Below are positions 8,738 to 16,639 of a stretch of DNA of 56,681 nucleotides, one piece after another. How positions within the stretch are numbered: the stretch's first letter is position 1; every line of letters starts with the position of its first letter. The DNA is from Prevotellaceae bacterium (GTDB lineage Bacteria; Bacteroidota; Bacteroidia; Bacteroidales; UBA932): positions 1 through 56,681 of the forward strand of contig JAIRNF010000055.1 in assembly GCA_031258195.1 (NCBI GenBank). Direction: 5' to 3'. The notes below the pieces were generated by a model that was not told where the DNA came from, did no database searches, and saw only the letters and a list, made by a program, of their open reading frames with translations. Made by a program: the position numbers and the translations under genes.

Positions 8738-9364
8738 ATGAAAAGATTAAGCTTTTTAATTCTCGTAATACTAACAAGCATTGCCGTAAATGCACAAACC
8801 ATAAGCAGCGCAGATGCTGCTATCCTTGATAAGATAAAGCAAGCAAACGATAAGCATACCTCAATTGTAAGCAACTTTAAGCAGCTAAAGCACATGCCTA
8901 TTTTGGGCGAGAATATTCTTTCGAACGGAAAGTTTCATTATAACAGACCGGAGCAACTTGCTATGGTTTACGAAAATCCCAAAGGCGATCTGCTGCTAAT
9001 TAGCAACGATAAAATGACGATGGTTGCATCAGGTAAGCGCAGAGAGGCTTCTACAAAGTCGAATGCAAAAATGCGTGGAATGAAAAACATTCTGGCTTCG
9101 TTCATTCAGGGTAACATACAGCAGGCAGGAGCAGATAAGATTTCTATTAAAGAAACTCAAAATCTTTATATCGTTACAGCAGAAATAGGTAAAGCGAACA
9201 AAAGTAATATCAGCAAAGCTACCGCACAATACGATAAGTCGGATTTAACCATTACTCTTCTTAATTTAGAAGAATCGGACGGTACATATACCGTATATGA
9301 ATTGGTAGGTAAACAGCTTAACAAACTTATCGATCAGAGTATTTTCCAAGCCCCAAAGAAATAA
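8738..9364 (+). CDS. LolA-like periplasmic outer-membrane lipoprotein carrier
   Basis: A 208-residue secreted protein with a clear signal peptide (about 1-20, ending VNAQ) and the half-barrel pattern of LolA-family proteins (FKQLKHMPILGENILSNGKF, then LAMVYENPKGDLLLIS). Housekeeping LolA shuttles lipoproteins to the outer membrane. Extra LolA-like paralogues are constant components of aryl-polyene clusters, where they are proposed to carry the lipid-linked polyene across the periplasm. That specialised role is inferred from the MMPL exporter and ketosynthase upstream. Confidence 0.82.
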   Translation: MKRLSFLILVILTSIAVNAQTISSADAAILDKIKQANDKHTSIVSNFKQLKHMPILGENILSNGKFHYNRPEQLAMVYENPKGDLLLISNDKMTMVASGKRREASTKSNAKMRGMKNILASFIQGNIQQAGADKISIKETQNLYIVTAEIGKANKSNISKATAQYDKSDLTITLLNLEESDGTYTVYELVGKQLNKLIDQSIFQAPKK

Positions 9365-9399
9365 TTTCAGATAAACAATCCAAAACGTACAGCAAAATA

Positions 9400-10128
9400 A
9401 TGAAGTATGCACTTGTAACCGGAGGTAGTAGAGGTATCGGTCGCGCAATATGTTTGCGGCTGGCAGCTATAGGCTACCCTATTATTATAAACTATGCCTC
9501 CAACAAAGACGCGGCCGTAGAAACCAAAAAATTAGTAGAGGAAAAAGGCGTACAAGCCGAGCTGCTCCAATTTGATGTAGCGTCATCAACAGAAGTTGAG
9601 AACGCTTTAGAAAGTTGGAAGAACAGCCATCCCGAAGATTATATTGCAGTGTTAGTTAATAATGCCGGTATCCGTCAGGATAACGTAATGGTTTTTATGG
9701 AGGACAGCCAATGGAGTAGCGTTCTTGATATTAGCTTAAACGGATTCTTCTACGTTACCCGTAAACTGCTGAAAGATATGCTCAGCAAGCGTTTTGGGAG
9801 AATCGTAAATATTGTTTCGCTATCCGGATTAAAAGGGTTACCCGGACAAACAAACTACTCTGCTGCAAAAGCTGCTGTAATTGGAGCTACTAAAGCGTTG
9901 GCGCAAGAAGTTGCAACCAGAAAAATTACCGTAAACGCTGTAGCCCCCGGCTTTATTGCTACCGATATGACTCAGGACTTGAATGAGGCTGAGCTAAAGA
10001 AAACCATCCCTGTAGGTCGTTTCGGTACGCCCGAAGAGGTTGCAGCAGCAGTCGGGTTCTTAGCTTCAGATCAGGCATCTTACATCACAGGCGATGTAAT
10101 CTCTATAAATGGCGGATTATACACCTAA
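9400..10128 (+). CDS. fabG: 3-oxoacyl-ACP reductase (FabG-like SDR)
   Basis: A 242-residue classical short-chain dehydrogenase. The NADP-binding motif is TGGSRGIGR (7-15), NNAG lies at 87-90, and the catalytic set is Asn114, Ser140, Tyr153 and Lys157 (YSAAK). The C-terminus INGGLYT matches FabG enzymes, which reduce 3-ketoacyl-ACP to 3-hydroxyacyl-ACP. Next to a ketosynthase and ACP it should perform the first reductive step of each elongation cycle. It is probably a pathway-specific paralogue rather than the housekeeping enzyme. The following gene starts only three bases after its stop, so the two are likely translationally coupled. Confidence 0.9.
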   Translation: MKYALVTGGSRGIGRAICLRLAAIGYPIIINYASNKDAAVETKKLVEEKGVQAELLQFDVASSTEVENALESWKNSHPEDYIAVLVNNAGIRQDNVMVFMEDSQWSSVLDISLNGFFYVTRKLLKDMLSKRFGRIVNIVSLSGLKGLPGQTNYSAAKAAVIGATKALAQEVATRKITVNAVAPGFIATDMTQDLNEAELKKTIPVGRFGTPEEVAAAVGFLASDQASYITGDVISINGGLYT

Positions 10129-10131
10129 AGC

Positions 10132-10848
10132 ATGAAGAACAAAATATTCGAGATTATTAGGTTTACTGCCGATGCTAAAAGATATTATCCGGCCTCTATG
10201 GAAAAAATGTCTTTTATGGGCAATGAGTATATTAAATATACCGAAATTGAAATACCTCTCGGAAAATCCAGATATGGCGGTACTGTTTTTGATTTGCCCA
10301 AAGGGGTTGAACCGCCAGAAGGGCTTAGGTTTACGGCACAGCTTGATTTAGCAGAATTTTCACCATTTGATAAATCTGGTTTGCTACCCAAAAGCGGGCA
10401 GCCGATTATTTTCTCTGATATCAAGAACGATACCGGAAAGATAATTTATGCCGATATCTCTAATGAAGAGCTGGTAAGACATACCATAGAACACAATGAT
10501 AACTTTTGGGATGGCGTGCTGATAGATAAAATCTTTGCAGAAACAGAAACATTCGCAGAACGGTTTGTAGAACCTGAAGACGAAGAAGATGAAGAATATA
10601 CCAACGAAGACGGCTTAATGTGGGTCTACTTTGAAGGAAGCGAAAAATCGAAAATATTTGGTATATATACCAACTGCCAGTACTATCAGGATGAAATAGA
10701 AGAAATCATGTCTTCCAATAAAGTTGTATTGCTGCAAGTGGGAGAAGCCGGCTTTAATACCGAGGGAGTTTTCAGCGTGCTGATAGATAAAAACGATTTA
10801 AAGAATAAAGCCTTTGATAGCTGTGAACTTATATGGATACAATCATAG
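10132..10848 (+). CDS. DUF1963/YwqG-like protein
   Basis: A 238-residue soluble protein with no signal peptide. Features typical of the DUF1963 (YwqG) family are visible: a central LRFTAQLDLAEF segment, and a C-terminal LLQVGEAGFN followed by FSVLIDKNDLKNKAF. A short acidic stretch (EPEDEEDEEYTNEDG, about 146-160) interrupts the middle. The family has no firmly established biochemical role and is not a known component of polyene pathways. The gene sits tightly between fabG (3-base gap) and the next SDR, so it is co-transcribed and may be an insertion into the operon. Family assignment is moderate; function is unknown. Confidence 0.6.
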   Translation: MKNKIFEIIRFTADAKRYYPASMEKMSFMGNEYIKYTEIEIPLGKSRYGGTVFDLPKGVEPPEGLRFTAQLDLAEFSPFDKSGLLPKSGQPIIFSDIKNDTGKIIYADISNEELVRHTIEHNDNFWDGVLIDKIFAETETFAERFVEPEDEEDEEYTNEDGLMWVYFEGSEKSKIFGIYTNCQYYQDEIEEIMSSNKVVLLQVGEAGFNTEGVFSVLIDKNDLKNKAFDSCELIWIQS

Positions 10849-10866
10849 CAATTGCTCAGTAAAGTA

Positions 10867-11658
10867 ATGCGGTTTAAGGATAAAATAGTGTGGATAACAG
10901 GTGCCTCGTCTGGTATAGGCGAGGCGACTGCATTTGCATTTATCGAACAAGGCGCTACCGTAATCGCCTCATCCTCTTCCGCTGAAAAACTGGAAATAAG
11001 CAAGGCTAAAGCACCTAAGCCTGAACAATTCAATACTGTTCCACTAGATTTAGGGCAGGCAGACACTATTGAATCCATTGTCAAGCAAACCCTAGAACAA
11101 TTCGGAAGAGTTGATATTCTGATAAATAACGCCGGAATAAGCCAGCGGTCGTTAGTACTGGATACACCTATTACCAACGACCGTAAGGTAATGGAAATAG
11201 ATTACTTCGGTACAATTATACTTACCAAAGCCATCCTACCCCAAATGATACGGCAAGGGGGCGGACATATACTTTGTACCAGCAGTATTGTGGGCGTTTT
11301 CGGATTTCCGCTGCGCTCTGCCTACTCTGCAGCTAAACACGCACTACACGGTTTTTTTGAATCGTTGAGGTTAGAATACTACAAACAGAACATTAAAGTA
11401 GGCATTATTATTGGAGGGCGTATAAATACGGCGATCTCTATGAATGCCATTACCAGCGACGGCTCTGCATATGGCAAACTGGACGATGGACAAAAGAACG
11501 GCATTAACTCAGAAAAAGCCGCTCGTCAAATATTACGCGGTATCCGCAAAAACAAACGGGAAATAAGAGTTGGTGGAAAGGAGCTGCTTATGGTTACCCT
11601 AAAGCGTAGATTCCCCCGTCTGCACTTCTTCATGGCAAAACGGGTAAAAGCCACCTAG
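10867..11658 (+). CDS. Short-chain dehydrogenase/reductase (DltE-like)
   Basis: A 263-residue SDR from ATG 10867 (MRFKDKIVWITGASSGIGEA). A TTG 15 bases upstream is also open, but the ATG sits right before the canonical first beta strand and is preferred. The cofactor motif is TGASSGIG, NNAG lies at 87-90, and the catalytic residues are Ser140, Tyr153 and Lys157. Overall it resembles the DltE/YbbO group of broad-specificity reductases rather than FabG. It may reduce a ketone or aldehyde of the cluster product, or be unrelated. It is the last gene of the tight run; a promoter-bearing gap of about 100 bases follows. Confidence 0.82.
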   Translation: MRFKDKIVWITGASSGIGEATAFAFIEQGATVIASSSSAEKLEISKAKAPKPEQFNTVPLDLGQADTIESIVKQTLEQFGRVDILINNAGISQRSLVLDTPITNDRKVMEIDYFGTIILTKAILPQMIRQGGGHILCTSSIVGVFGFPLRSAYSAAKHALHGFFESLRLEYYKQNIKVGIIIGGRINTAISMNAITSDGSAYGKLDDGQKNGINSEKAARQILRGIRKNKREIRVGGKELLMVTLKRRFPRLHFFMAKRVKAT

Positions 11659-11672
11659 ACAAACCCTGATCC

Positions 11673-11702
11673 TGTGTAAATTAAAAGATTATTATATCTT
11701 TG
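11673..11702 (+). promoter_or_regulatory. Promoter for the VOC-domain gene
   Basis: TATCTTTG at 11695-11702 matches the Bacteroidetes -7 consensus TAnnTTTG exactly. TGTG near 11673-11676 is a poor but correctly spaced -33 candidate. The VOC gene starts 63 bases downstream, implying that it has its own promoter and may not be part of the preceding operon. Confidence 0.5.
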
Positions 11703-11765
11703 CCTTCTTCTTTAACAGAAGATATCCTTTATCTATTTTGCACACAAACTTAAATCTAAGTGTTG

Positions 11766-12815
11766 ATGAAGAAAATAATAAGCGGAATTCAGCAGGTAGG
11801 AATAGGCATTCCAAACGTTTACGAAGCTTTTGATTTCTATAAAAAGGCATTCGGCATGGATATAGCCCTATTTGACGATAACGGCGCTGCCGAACTGATG
11901 CTTCCATATACCAATAACCAACCCCAGAACAGGCATGCAATTCTTGCGCTAAACCTTAAAGGCGGCGGAGGTTTCGAAATATGGCAGTACACAACCCGCG
12001 CTCCACTTGCAGCCGACTTTAATATCGAACTTGGAGATTTGGGCATTTTTGTTTGCAAGATTAAAAGCGATGATGTAAAAGCCACCTACCAAGAGCTGAA
12101 AACTTTAGGCTTGACTATACTTAACGAACCGCAGCAGGCGCCAGACGGTAAGCTGCACTTTTATGTAAAAGATGCTTACAGCAACGTATTTGAGATAATG
12201 GAAGGGCTGCCGTTCTTCAGCAAGGGTAAGCGACATACTGGAGGTGCTGCCGGCGTTTCCATAGGTGTTTCTAACATAGATGCTTCTATTAAATTTTATA
12301 ACGACATACTGGAATACGATAAGGTTATATATGATGAAACCGGAACATTCGAAGATATTGCCGCTTTAGACGGAGGCAAAAAAGCTTTTCGCAGAGTTTT
12401 ACTTACCCATTCTAAAGACAGGGTCGGACCGTTTTCTCGCTTACTTGGAGCAACTCAAATTGAACTTTTTGAAGCAAAAGACTTTACTCCAAGAAAAATG
12501 TTTAAAGACCGCCAATGGGGAGATTTCGGCTATATTCACCTTTGCTTTGATGTTAAGAATATAGGTGTCTTAAGAACCGAATTTGCGGAAAAAGGACATC
12601 CTTTTACAGTAGATTCCGGTAGCGGTGATTTTGACATGGGCGAAGCAGCAGGACACTTTGCTTATATTGAAGATCCTGACGGAACACTTATTGAACTGGT
12701 TGAAACGCTAAAAATTCCGATTCTGAAAAAAATAGGATGGTATCTTAATGTAAAGAAGCGCGATCCTGAAAAGCCGTTACCTAACGGACTCTTAAAACTG
12801 ATGAGATTTTTATAA
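11766..12815 (+). CDS. Tandem VOC (glyoxalase/dioxygenase-fold) protein
   Basis: A 349-residue protein from ATG 11766 (MKKIISGIQQVGIGIPNVYE); the GTG and TTG just before it are unlikely starts. It contains two vicinal-oxygen-chelate modules, about residues 5-140 and 155-320. Some metal-ligand positions are recognisable in the second half (His in YIHLCFDV, Glu in LIELVE). The position normally holding the first His is not His in either half (QQVGIG, VSIGVS), so catalysis by a classical three-ligand site is doubtful. Length resembles 4-hydroxyphenylpyruvate dioxygenase, but the HPPD signature is not present. Function unknown. It has its own promoter and a strong terminator. Confidence 0.7.
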   Translation: MKKIISGIQQVGIGIPNVYEAFDFYKKAFGMDIALFDDNGAAELMLPYTNNQPQNRHAILALNLKGGGGFEIWQYTTRAPLAADFNIELGDLGIFVCKIKSDDVKATYQELKTLGLTILNEPQQAPDGKLHFYVKDAYSNVFEIMEGLPFFSKGKRHTGGAAGVSIGVSNIDASIKFYNDILEYDKVIYDETGTFEDIAALDGGKKAFRRVLLTHSKDRVGPFSRLLGATQIELFEAKDFTPRKMFKDRQWGDFGYIHLCFDVKNIGVLRTEFAEKGHPFTVDSGSGDFDMGEAAGHFAYIEDPDGTLIELVETLKIPILKKIGWYLNVKKRDPEKPLPNGLLKLMRFL

Positions 12816-12825
12816 GCTTATGTAC

Positions 12826-12858
12826 AAAAGAGGCTGTCTAAAAAGTTCAGCCTCTTTT
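12826..12858. terminator. Bidirectional intrinsic terminator
   Basis: A perfect 11-bp stem (AAAAGAGGCTG / CAGCCTCTTTT) encloses an 11-base loop at 12837-12847. It is flanked by A- and T-rich arms on both sides, so it can end both the rightward VOC transcript and the leftward protease operon that converge here. Confidence 0.85.
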
Positions 12859-12882
12859 ATTTTAGATACTATATAATATCTT

Positions 12883-14484
12883 TTATAGCTCTTCGGCGGC
12901 TGCAATTGCCGCTTGTACGGTATTATCAATCTCTGCAAAAAACGGATAGAATCCTTCATCATCAAGAGGCGTATTCCGTCCGATATATGCTTGTAACTGC
13001 GCCATAATTATCTTTTTAGATTCTTCCAGGTCATCCCCTTTTGGAGAAATACCATAACGAGATGCATAGCTCAAAAACTCGCCAAATAGATTTCGCTTAG
13101 CAAAGTAAGCCTTAAACTCTTTAAGATCGTTTATACCATTTAGCTCCATACGATGCCTATCCGAATAGTTCAGCGCGAATTTATATATCAAATTCTTGCC
13201 GATAAGCTGGCTAAGATATGGTGCTATTCTTGTAGTATCGATAGGAACGAAAACATCGGGCATTATACCGCCGCCACCATATACAATCTTTCCACCCGGA
13301 GTCTCATAGCGTAAGCTATCGTTATGATGTATGCTATCTGCCACCTCAAACTCTCCATGCTGATAACGTCTTACAATATCCATATAATAATCGTCTAACC
13401 CCTCGGTATATGGACGTTGAATACTTCTACCCGTTGGCGTATAGTAGCGTGCTATGGTAAGACGAAATCCCGAACCATCTTTAAACATGTGTGGCTCTTG
13501 TACCAAACCTTTACCGAACGAGCGTCGTCCAACGATTGTACCCCGGTCGTTATCCTGAATTGCACCAGCTAAAATCTCGCTAGCAGAGGCAGACGTTTCG
13601 TTAATAATAACAACAACATCATCGTTTATATTCCGACCGCTACCGGTAGAACGATAATCGTTACGCGCTCGCACACGTCCTTCTGTATAAACGATCATTT
13701 GCCCTTTAGGGAGAAACTCATTCGCGATTTCGAAAGCTTGATCTAAATAGCCGCCGGAGTTATCTCGCAAATCAACAATAAACTTTTTCATCCCTTGCTT
13801 ATGCAACTTTTTAGACGCATCAACAAATTCTTGGTGAGTAGTACGTGCAAACTTCGACATTTTTATATAGCCAATTTCATCATTCACCATATACGCAACA
13901 TCTACACTTTTAATAGGAATTTTTCCCCTGATAATATTAAATGGTATCAATTGATCAATACCTATGCGCTTAACCTCTATAGAAACTTCTGTGCCAGACT
14001 TTCCTCTAAGCCTTTTTACGATGCTGTCTTGTGGAATCTTTTTTCCGGCAACTATAGAATCGTCTATTTTTACGATTCTATCTCCCATTTGTACCCCTAC
14101 CCTTTCGGATGGTCCCCCGCTAATTACACCCATTACAACAATTGTATCTTCGGGCATATTAAACGTTACACCAATGCCCTCAAAGTTACCTTCAAGTTGC
14201 TCGTTAGCACCCTTCATATCTGATGCTGAAATATATACGCTGTGAGGATCAAGATGCTTAAGCACTTCGGGTATCGCTTTTTCAATTAAATCGGGCATAG
14301 AGATAGAGTCCACGTAGTTTTTCTGCGCAAAATCAAGTATAACATCCAACTTATTAGACTTGGGAGGGATAAGAACATGTGGTGTATTCATACGTCCTAT
14401 ACGGAAACCCAGAAATAAGCCTAATAGCAATATTGCTATTGTTAGCAATGTTCTCATCAACTCTTTCTTCGATCTTTTCTCCAT
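12883..14484 (-). CDS. S41 family tail-specific (C-terminal processing) protease
   Basis: A 533-residue periplasmic protease. A membrane anchor lies at about 10-28, then a short helical region and a PDZ domain (about 100-170, GIGVTFNM and GVQMGDRIVKIDD). The S41 catalytic core has Ser300 (in SASASE) and Lys325 (FGKG), exactly the 25-residue spacing known for the CtpA Ser/Lys dyad. CtpA/Prc enzymes cleave exported proteins from their C-termini. It is the last gene of a leftward operon starting with the nitroreductase, lying 8 bases after the dCMP deaminase gene. Confidence 0.92.
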   Translation of the reverse strand: MEKRSKKELMRTLLTIAILLLGLFLGFRIGRMNTPHVLIPPKSNKLDVILDFAQKNYVDSISMPDLIEKAIPEVLKHLDPHSVYISASDMKGANEQLEGNFEGIGVTFNMPEDTIVVMGVISGGPSERVGVQMGDRIVKIDDSIVAGKKIPQDSIVKRLRGKSGTEVSIEVKRIGIDQLIPFNIIRGKIPIKSVDVAYMVNDEIGYIKMSKFARTTHQEFVDASKKLHKQGMKKFIVDLRDNSGGYLDQAFEIANEFLPKGQMIVYTEGRVRARNDYRSTGSGRNINDDVVVIINETSASASEILAGAIQDNDRGTIVGRRSFGKGLVQEPHMFKDGSGFRLTIARYYTPTGRSIQRPYTEGLDDYYMDIVRRYQHGEFEVADSIHHNDSLRYETPGGKIVYGGGGIMPDVFVPIDTTRIAPYLSQLIGKNLIYKFALNYSDRHRMELNGINDLKEFKAYFAKRNLFGEFLSYASRYGISPKGDDLEESKKIIMAQLQAYIGRNTPLDDEGFYPFFAEIDNTVQAAIAAAEEL

Positions 14485-14492
14485 GTTAACTC

Positions 14493-14951
14493 CTATCCTT
14501 TTAAGTCCTCTTCGTTTAGCCGCAGCAATTCTATACCAACTTTTTTAAGAAGATATAAGCCGTCTGTACTATGATATTCATCGCAATATACTACGCGTTT
14601 TATCCCTGCCTGAATAATAAGCTTGGCACACTCCATGCAAGGCGACGAGGTAACATACAATGTTGCACCTTTACTGCTATTATTCGACTGCGCAACCTTT
14701 GTTATTGCATTAGCCTCGGCATGTAGCACGTATGCTTTTGTCTTTCCGCTTTCGTCTTCGCAAACGTTCTCAAAGCCCGATGGGGTGCCATTGTATCCAT
14801 CAGAAATTATCATCCTGTCTTTTACAATAAGCGCACCTACCTTACGGCGTACACAATATGAGTTCTTTGCCCATATTGCCGCCATTTGCAGATAATGCTT
14901 ATCAAACTGCAACTGCTTTTCTTGCGAACTTTGTGCTTTTTTATCTTCCAT
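14493..14951 (-). CDS. Deoxycytidylate (dCMP) deaminase family protein
   Basis: A 152-residue zinc deaminase. The HAE motif at His77-Glu79 (VLHAEANAI) and the cysteine pair Cys105/Cys108 (SSPCMEC) form the zinc-binding active site of the cytidine/dCMP deaminase superfamily. The N-terminal pattern ending DGYNGTPSGFENVCED is typical of dCMP deaminases (ComEB-like), which make dUMP for thymidylate synthesis. It is co-directional and closely spaced with the protease gene and the small TPR gene. Confidence 0.88.
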   Translation of the reverse strand: MEDKKAQSSQEKQLQFDKHYLQMAAIWAKNSYCVRRKVGALIVKDRMIISDGYNGTPSGFENVCEDESGKTKAYVLHAEANAITKVAQSNNSSKGATLYVTSSPCMECAKLIIQAGIKRVVYCDEYHSTDGLYLLKKVGIELLRLNEEDLKG

Positions 14952-14973
14952 TCAGCTTATCTACTTGTATTTA

Positions 14974-15240
14974 TCAAGGGTTAAGCAAATCGGTATATCT
15001 AAAATCGATAATCTCTTGCAGCATTGTACGTAATGTAACTGCCGGACTTTCGGGGTTTATAGCTATTGCCTTATTCAGATCGCTCAACGACTCACCCCAC
15101 TTTCCAAGCTGCTTATACAAGCCTCCCCGCAAATAGTATGCCTCGTCATCTTGCGGATTATCTTCTATTTGTTTATTTAGAATATTTAACGCCTCATCGT
15201 GGCTAGCATCGTCAATAAGCCGCTGTATCTTTTCTTTCAT
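14974..15240 (-). CDS. Small TPR-repeat protein
   Basis: An 88-residue protein consisting essentially of two tetratricopeptide repeats (DDEAYYLRGGLYKQLGKWGE, then SLSDLNKAIAINPESPAVT). No signal peptide. TPRs mediate protein-protein binding; the partner is unknown. It lies 10 bases after the COG4299 gene and 22 before the dCMP deaminase gene in the same leftward operon. Confidence 0.75.
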   Translation of the reverse strand: MKEKIQRLIDDASHDEALNILNKQIEDNPQDDEAYYLRGGLYKQLGKWGESLSDLNKAIAINPESPAVTLRTMLQEIIDFRYTDLLNP

Positions 15241-15250
15241 AAATCAACTA

Positions 15251-16618
15251 CTAAACTTTAATGTATATTTTATTTTTATATAAATAATGCGCAATAAGCC
15301 ACATTACTACAATAAACGTAATTGCCTGTATTAGCGACCCGAAGTGGCTTCCAAGATGTGAATATACGTTCTGATATAACCATTGGTAGGTACCCAAACC
15401 GTCAATTTTTATACGACTAAGCGTTTTTGCTATTACTCCTGCCAATACAAATAGGAATAAGGGATTAGAACCGAACTCCACAAAAGGTTTAAACCACTTG
15501 CCTCTCTCCTTAACATCCATTAACCAGATAAAGAAAGCGAGGATAACCATTGCTAACCCTCCGGTATAAAGAACATACGACCCTGTCCATAGGGGTTTAT
15601 TAATAGGGAACCACTGCCCCCAGAGCATTCCGAGAAAAGCTATCGGTAAGCCGAACAGAAAGAGATTCAGCACAACATCGGATTTGCTAATTTTTGATTT
15701 CTCGCTAATCAAGCGACCTACCAAAAAGCCGAATATTACTGTTGCTGCTGCTGAAAGAACGCCCAGCAAGCCTTCGGGATCAAGACCTATAAGTCTTGCC
15801 CGTTTTATCTCAGGCAGTACTTTATATGCAGCATCTTCTGCCGTTATAGTTTCATCTTTTGGCACTACTTTATATTGTAATCCTTCCGCCCCTTTTTCTC
15901 TGATAAGGCTGTAGCTCTCGGTATCTGATAGCCTTACATAGCTTACATCTAATGCCAAATCTGAAATAGCAACCACTCTCACCTGATCGTTGGAAACAGG
16001 GGTGATTATAAGCTGTTCTAAAGGTACATTAGCCCAGTTACCTCTATAGACATGATCTTCGCCGGGAATAACAACATCCACATTGCGGCAAGCGTTGTTT
16101 TGCTGATGGTAAGGATCGTTGGGAGAGATGAAGCATAGTATCCCCCAGAATAAAAGCATCAGAAAAGAACCTGCCATTACCAACGTTTTGGTTTTCTTTA
16201 GCAATAGGCAGATGCTAACGCCTAAGAAGTACGCTAAGGCTATACGTTGCAGTACTCCGAATATTCGTAATCCGCTATAATCTACACCCCCCGATGCCAT
16301 TGATTTTGGCACAAAAGGGTATGCTGCCAACGCTAAGCCTATTACAAATATCAGTACCGTACGCTTAAGTATTTTGAAAAAACTTTGCGATGTAAGCTCA
16401 AAATCAAACTTTTTGAAAGAGAAGAATGACGCCATCCCTACTATAAACAGGAAGAATGGAAAAACAAGATCGGTAGGTGTACATCCGTGCCATTCGGCAT
16501 GACGCAAAGGCGCATATATAGCCCCCCAGCCACCTGGATTATTTACCATAATCATTCCTGCAACAGTAAAGCCTCTAAAGGCATCTATAGCAGCAATACG
16601 TCCGGGTTTTACACTCAT
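15251..16618 (-). CDS. COG4299/HGSNAT-like multi-pass acyltransferase with internal insertion
   Basis: A 455-residue membrane protein related to heparan-alpha-glucosaminide N-acetyltransferase (bacterial COG4299). The N-terminal signature is present (IDAFRGFTVAGMIMVN, then LRHAEWHGCTPTDLVFPFF); His40 aligns with the catalytic His of the human enzyme. Roughly ten hydrophobic helices are visible. Relatives are usually about 370-390 residues; here about 65-75 extra soluble residues (about 200-270) lie between the motif GEDHVYRGNW and the return to family sequence at LDPEGLLGVL. The protein probably moves an acetyl or acyl group across the inner membrane onto a periplasmic sugar; the acceptor is unknown. 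It lies 21 bases after the threonine aldolase gene. Confidence 0.82.
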   Translation of the reverse strand: MSVKPGRIAAIDAFRGFTVAGMIMVNNPGGWGAIYAPLRHAEWHGCTPTDLVFPFFLFIVGMASFFSFKKFDFELTSQSFFKILKRTVLIFVIGLALAAYPFVPKSMASGGVDYSGLRIFGVLQRIALAYFLGVSICLLLKKTKTLVMAGSFLMLLFWGILCFISPNDPYHQQNNACRNVDVVIPGEDHVYRGNWANVPLEQLIITPVSNDQVRVVAISDLALDVSYVRLSDTESYSLIREKGAEGLQYKVVPKDETITAEDAAYKVLPEIKRARLIGLDPEGLLGVLSAAATVIFGFLVGRLISEKSKISKSDVVLNLFLFGLPIAFLGMLWGQWFPINKPLWTGSYVLYTGGLAMVILAFFIWLMDVKERGKWFKPFVEFGSNPLFLFVLAGVIAKTLSRIKIDGLGTYQWLYQNVYSHLGSHFGSLIQAITFIVVMWLIAHYLYKNKIYIKV

Positions 16619-16639
16619 AAATTTTGGTTTTTAGGTAGG

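Noticed and set aside
11766-12815. 4-hydroxyphenylpyruvate dioxygenase
   Set aside because: The length fits but the first metal His is missing in both modules and no HPPD signature is seen.
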